Source of the DNA: an uncultured Pseudomonadota bacterium
GTDB taxonomy: Bacteria; Pseudomonadota; Alphaproteobacteria; RF32; CAG-239
Assembly (NCBI GenBank): GCA_902799835.1
Contig: CADCCF010000007.1
Span: forward strand, 1 to 54,841
Length of the DNA stretch: 54,841 nucleotides
Direction: 5' to 3'
This document shows positions 52,549 to 54,841 of this stretch, in pieces. Position 1 is the first letter of the stretch. Each line of letters opens with the position of its first letter. The position numbers were made by a program, and so were the translations under genes. Under the pieces are notes generated by a model, which saw nothing but the letters and a program-made list of their open reading frames with translations, ran no database searches and was not told the origin of the DNA.

Positions 52549-54841
52549 TTACCAAGAATATGTTATACCTGCGCGATATACAGCATCATTCTTATCGCCC
52601 ACGGCAACACCGGCATTCAGCAACAAATTATCATCAACCCAGTGGAAACCACCGATTGCAGCTGCTGCATAACCATGATAACCACCGGCACCGATAGAAA
52701 TTTGAGTATCACCCCAGGCTCTGGCATTAGGAGTTAATGCTGTCAAAGCAGCTGTTTGCGCAATACCCTTTCTATACTCTTTTTGAGCTTTGCCAATTTC
52801 ATATCTCAAGCTACTAACCTGACTATCTAATCTATACAAGTTATCATCAAGAGCACTAACTGCATCGGTCAAATTGGTAGCTGAAGATGCATAATGTGTT
52901 GAAGACAATTGCGAAACATTTCCAATTGAACTGTTAAGATTGGCAATATTCTTATTAACAGTATTTGCTGCTGAAACATTGTTCATATTTGCGCCCAAAT
53001 CGGCAGCTGTACCAATATTAGAAGCTATCTCTGTCATGCTTGTAACAACATCCGTATTGCTGGTATAAACATAACTGTTTGATCCGTTGGTATTGGTAAA
53101 CGTACTGCGATCACCGATGGAGGCATCCAAGGCAGCTAAATGTTGCTCAACAGTTGTACCTGCGGCCAAGTTACCTTTGTATGTTCCGGCGGCCTGCAAC
53201 TTAGCAGCCAAACCATGAATGGTACCCAAAGTTCCGTCCAAACCGTGCAAAGCATCAGTAACAGAATTGATGGTTACGGTACTTCCGTTTGTTATATTCT
53301 TTGATCCGGCAATACTGCTGGCTGTCAAATCGCCTACTGTTACACCTATAGATTTTGTAGTTGCTAAAACTTCAGCACTTCCTTGGCCATCCTTAACCGC
53401 AGAAGATGATGACAAAGCGTTGTTCAAATCTTCATAGGTAATACTGTTATTTGCTATTTTAGCAGAAGTAACCGCACTATCGTTGATTTTATTTGTTGTA
53501 ACAGCATTATCACCAAGTTTTGCTGAAGTAACGGCACCGTCATCGAGTTTTGCTGAAGTAACAGCACCGTCATCAAGTTTTGCTGAAGTAACAGCACTAT
53601 CAGCAAGTTTTGCTGAAGTAACAGCAAGATTATCAATTTTATCTGTTTTAACGGCACCATCAGCTATCTTATCCGACACTACAGCCCCATCAACCAATTT
53701 TGAAGTGCTAACCGATCCTGCATCAAGCTTATTTCCTGTAATTGCAAGATTTTCAATCTTATCAGTTGTAACTGCACCACTGGCAATAGAATCTGCTGTA
53801 ACAGCACCTGAAGCGATTTTTCCGACAGTAACCGCGCCATCAGCAATACTAGTCGAAGTAACAGCACCTGAACCGATTTTTCCGCTTGTAACCGCGCCAT
53901 CAGCAATATTTGTTGAAGTAACAGCTCCGGTCGCAATTTTTCCGGCTATAACAGCATTATCAGCAAGCTTATTTGAAGCAACGGCACCATCTTTAATTTT
54001 ATCGAAAGTAACGGCACCATCTTTGATTTCATCAGTATCAATTGCACCGGATGCAATCTGGGTTGCAGTAATTGTGTTATCAGCAATCTTTCCGGCGGTA
54101 ACAGCCTTATCACCCAACAAATCCGTTGTAATACTTCCATCTGTTAACACATCTTGTTTTGCATCCAACAAATTATCAGTTTCTGTTTTGCTATAAACGC
54201 TACTTGCATCAGCTTTGGCTGCAATAGCCGCCGCCACGGTATTCGTTGTATCAAAACCATCGCCGATTATACTGCTATCTGCTTTTGTCGCGATAGCGGC
54301 GGTATTACCCGAAATAGCTGCTGTATTGGCTGCAATATCAGCGGTATTTCCTGAAATAGCGGCTGTATTGGCTGCTATGTCAGCAGTATTGGTTGCAATA
54401 GCTGCTGTATTTCCCGAAATAGCAGTTGTATTGGCCGCAATGTCGGCAGTATTCGTTGCAATTAGCAGTTGTATTGGCTGCAATAGCAGCTGTATTAGCT
54501 GCAATAGCAGCGGTATTTCCTGAAATGGCGGCTGTATTGGCTGCAATATTTGTAGCATTAGCAGCGATTGCAACATTTTGTGTATTATTAGTTGCCGTAT
54601 TTGTCGCTATGTTGGCGGCATTCGTTGCAATATCAGCAGTATTTCCTGAAATAGCCGCTGTATTAGCTGCAATGTCAGCAGTGTTGCCTGAAATAGCTGC
54701 TGTATTGGCTGCAATATCAGCGGTATTTCCTGAAATAGCGGTTGTATTGGCTGCTATGTCAGCAGTATTGGTTGCAATAGCTGCTGTATTTCCCGAAATA
54801 GCAGTTGTATTGGCCGCAATGTCGGCAGTATTCGTTGCAAT
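52549..54841 (-). CDS. Trimeric autotransporter adhesin (YadA-like), C-terminal part, with a frameshift
   Basis: The 3' end encodes a YadA-type anchor of about 95 residues: LRYEIGKAQKEYRKGIAQTA, then ISIGAGGYHGYAAAAIGGFH, ending AGITYSW. Before it are stalk repeats of about 10 residues such as IADGAVTSGKIGSGAVTS. Further upstream are 7-residue units such as AAISGNT and ADIAANT, which run past base 54841. One extra T at about 54462-54463 (GCAATTAGC where neighbours have GCAATAGC) shifts the frame, so the repeats upstream of it are out of frame with the anchor. Surface adhesion is the expected role. Confidence 0.85.
53480..54050 (-). repeat. 10-residue stalk repeats of the adhesin
   Basis: About 18 units of roughly 30 bp encode variants of DGAVTSAKLA. 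They end in Ile or Leu and start with Gly/Ser-Ala-Val-Thr. They are diverged from each other and remain in frame. Confidence 0.8.
54270..54841 (-). repeat. 7-residue (21-bp) repeats of the adhesin stalk
   Basis: Tandem 21-bp units encode AAIAANT, AAISGNT and ADIATNT variants. Near-identical blocks of more than 100 bp recur (about 54330-54460 and 54710-54841), which makes assembly or slippage errors likely. The frame breaks near 54462. Confidence 0.85.

Noticed and set aside
53483..54196. Plus-strand ORF of 237 codons with Ala-Pro-Ser repeats
   Set aside because: It is the antisense reading of the adhesin stalk repeats. The minus frame ends in a YadA anchor and is the real gene.
54270..54841. 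CRISPR-like array of short regular repeats
   Set aside because: The units are 21 bp, run in tandem without unique spacers and encode heptapeptides of an adhesin.

Overview
The window is AT-rich and gene-dense and comes from an alphaproteobacterium with an anaerobic, fermentative metabolism. The lineage is read from a stand-alone F0 ATP synthase operon with separate b and b' subunits, a run of lptF, lptD, surA with one PPIase domain and rsmA, DciA beside a DsbA-like protein, and the sequence character of the housekeeping proteins. The lifestyle is read from a trimeric NADH-linked [FeFe]-hydrogenase and a pyruvate phosphate dikinase. A host- or gut-associated uncultured alphaproteobacterium is my inference. 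No rRNA is present to confirm it.

Layout. 1-3348: str operon (rpsL, rpsG, fusA, tuf) on the minus strand with its promoter. 3418-7609: hydrogenase operon (NuoE-like, NuoF-like and catalytic subunits), followed by two long hairpins. 7706-12864: outer-membrane biogenesis genes lptF, lptD, surA and rsmA. 12871-13245: tRNA-Ala(CGC) with a tRNA-derived palindromic element. 13244-17114: SPFH protein and F0 ATP synthase. 17176-22246: DsbA-like, DciA, FliO/FliP, NUDIX, HtpX, TcdA and a flavodoxin-fold reductase. 22634-25402: an amidoligase-like gene and an N-formylglutamate amidohydrolase-like gene behind a leader ORF and attenuator-like structure. 25502-29789: sugar metabolism (hexose-6-P mutarotase, galE, ugd) and a divergent PRPP synthetase. 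29933-36205: accessory stretch with small membrane or secreted proteins, an HExxH protein and a CoiA-like nuclease-domain protein, ending at tRNA-Gln(UUG) and a second tRNA-derived element. 36534-42371: glycerate kinase, HAD phosphatase, homodimeric-type GlyRS, truA and small unknown genes. 42458-47128: glmM, a CsoR-type repressor with a metallothionein-like N-terminus, and ppdK. 47326-49497: unknown gene, gpt and a lipoprotein hydrolase. 49519-51566: rpsB-tsf with a repeated long hairpin. 51875-54841: Skp-like anchored coiled-coil protein and the C-terminal part of a trimeric autotransporter adhesin that carries a frameshift.

The main observations are five. First, a 40-codon leader ORF, a terminator hairpin and a competing 10-bp pairing lie upstream of the amidoligase-deformylase gene pair. 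Second, a CsoR-family repressor is fused to a 12-Cys metallothionein-like segment and has an operator inside its own promoter. Third, a long hairpin family with a near-identical 34-nt core lies directly downstream of fusA and of tsf. Fourth, two tRNA-adjacent elements are each built from outward-facing tRNA 3' halves. Fifth, a trimeric autotransporter is paired with a membrane-anchored Skp-like protein.
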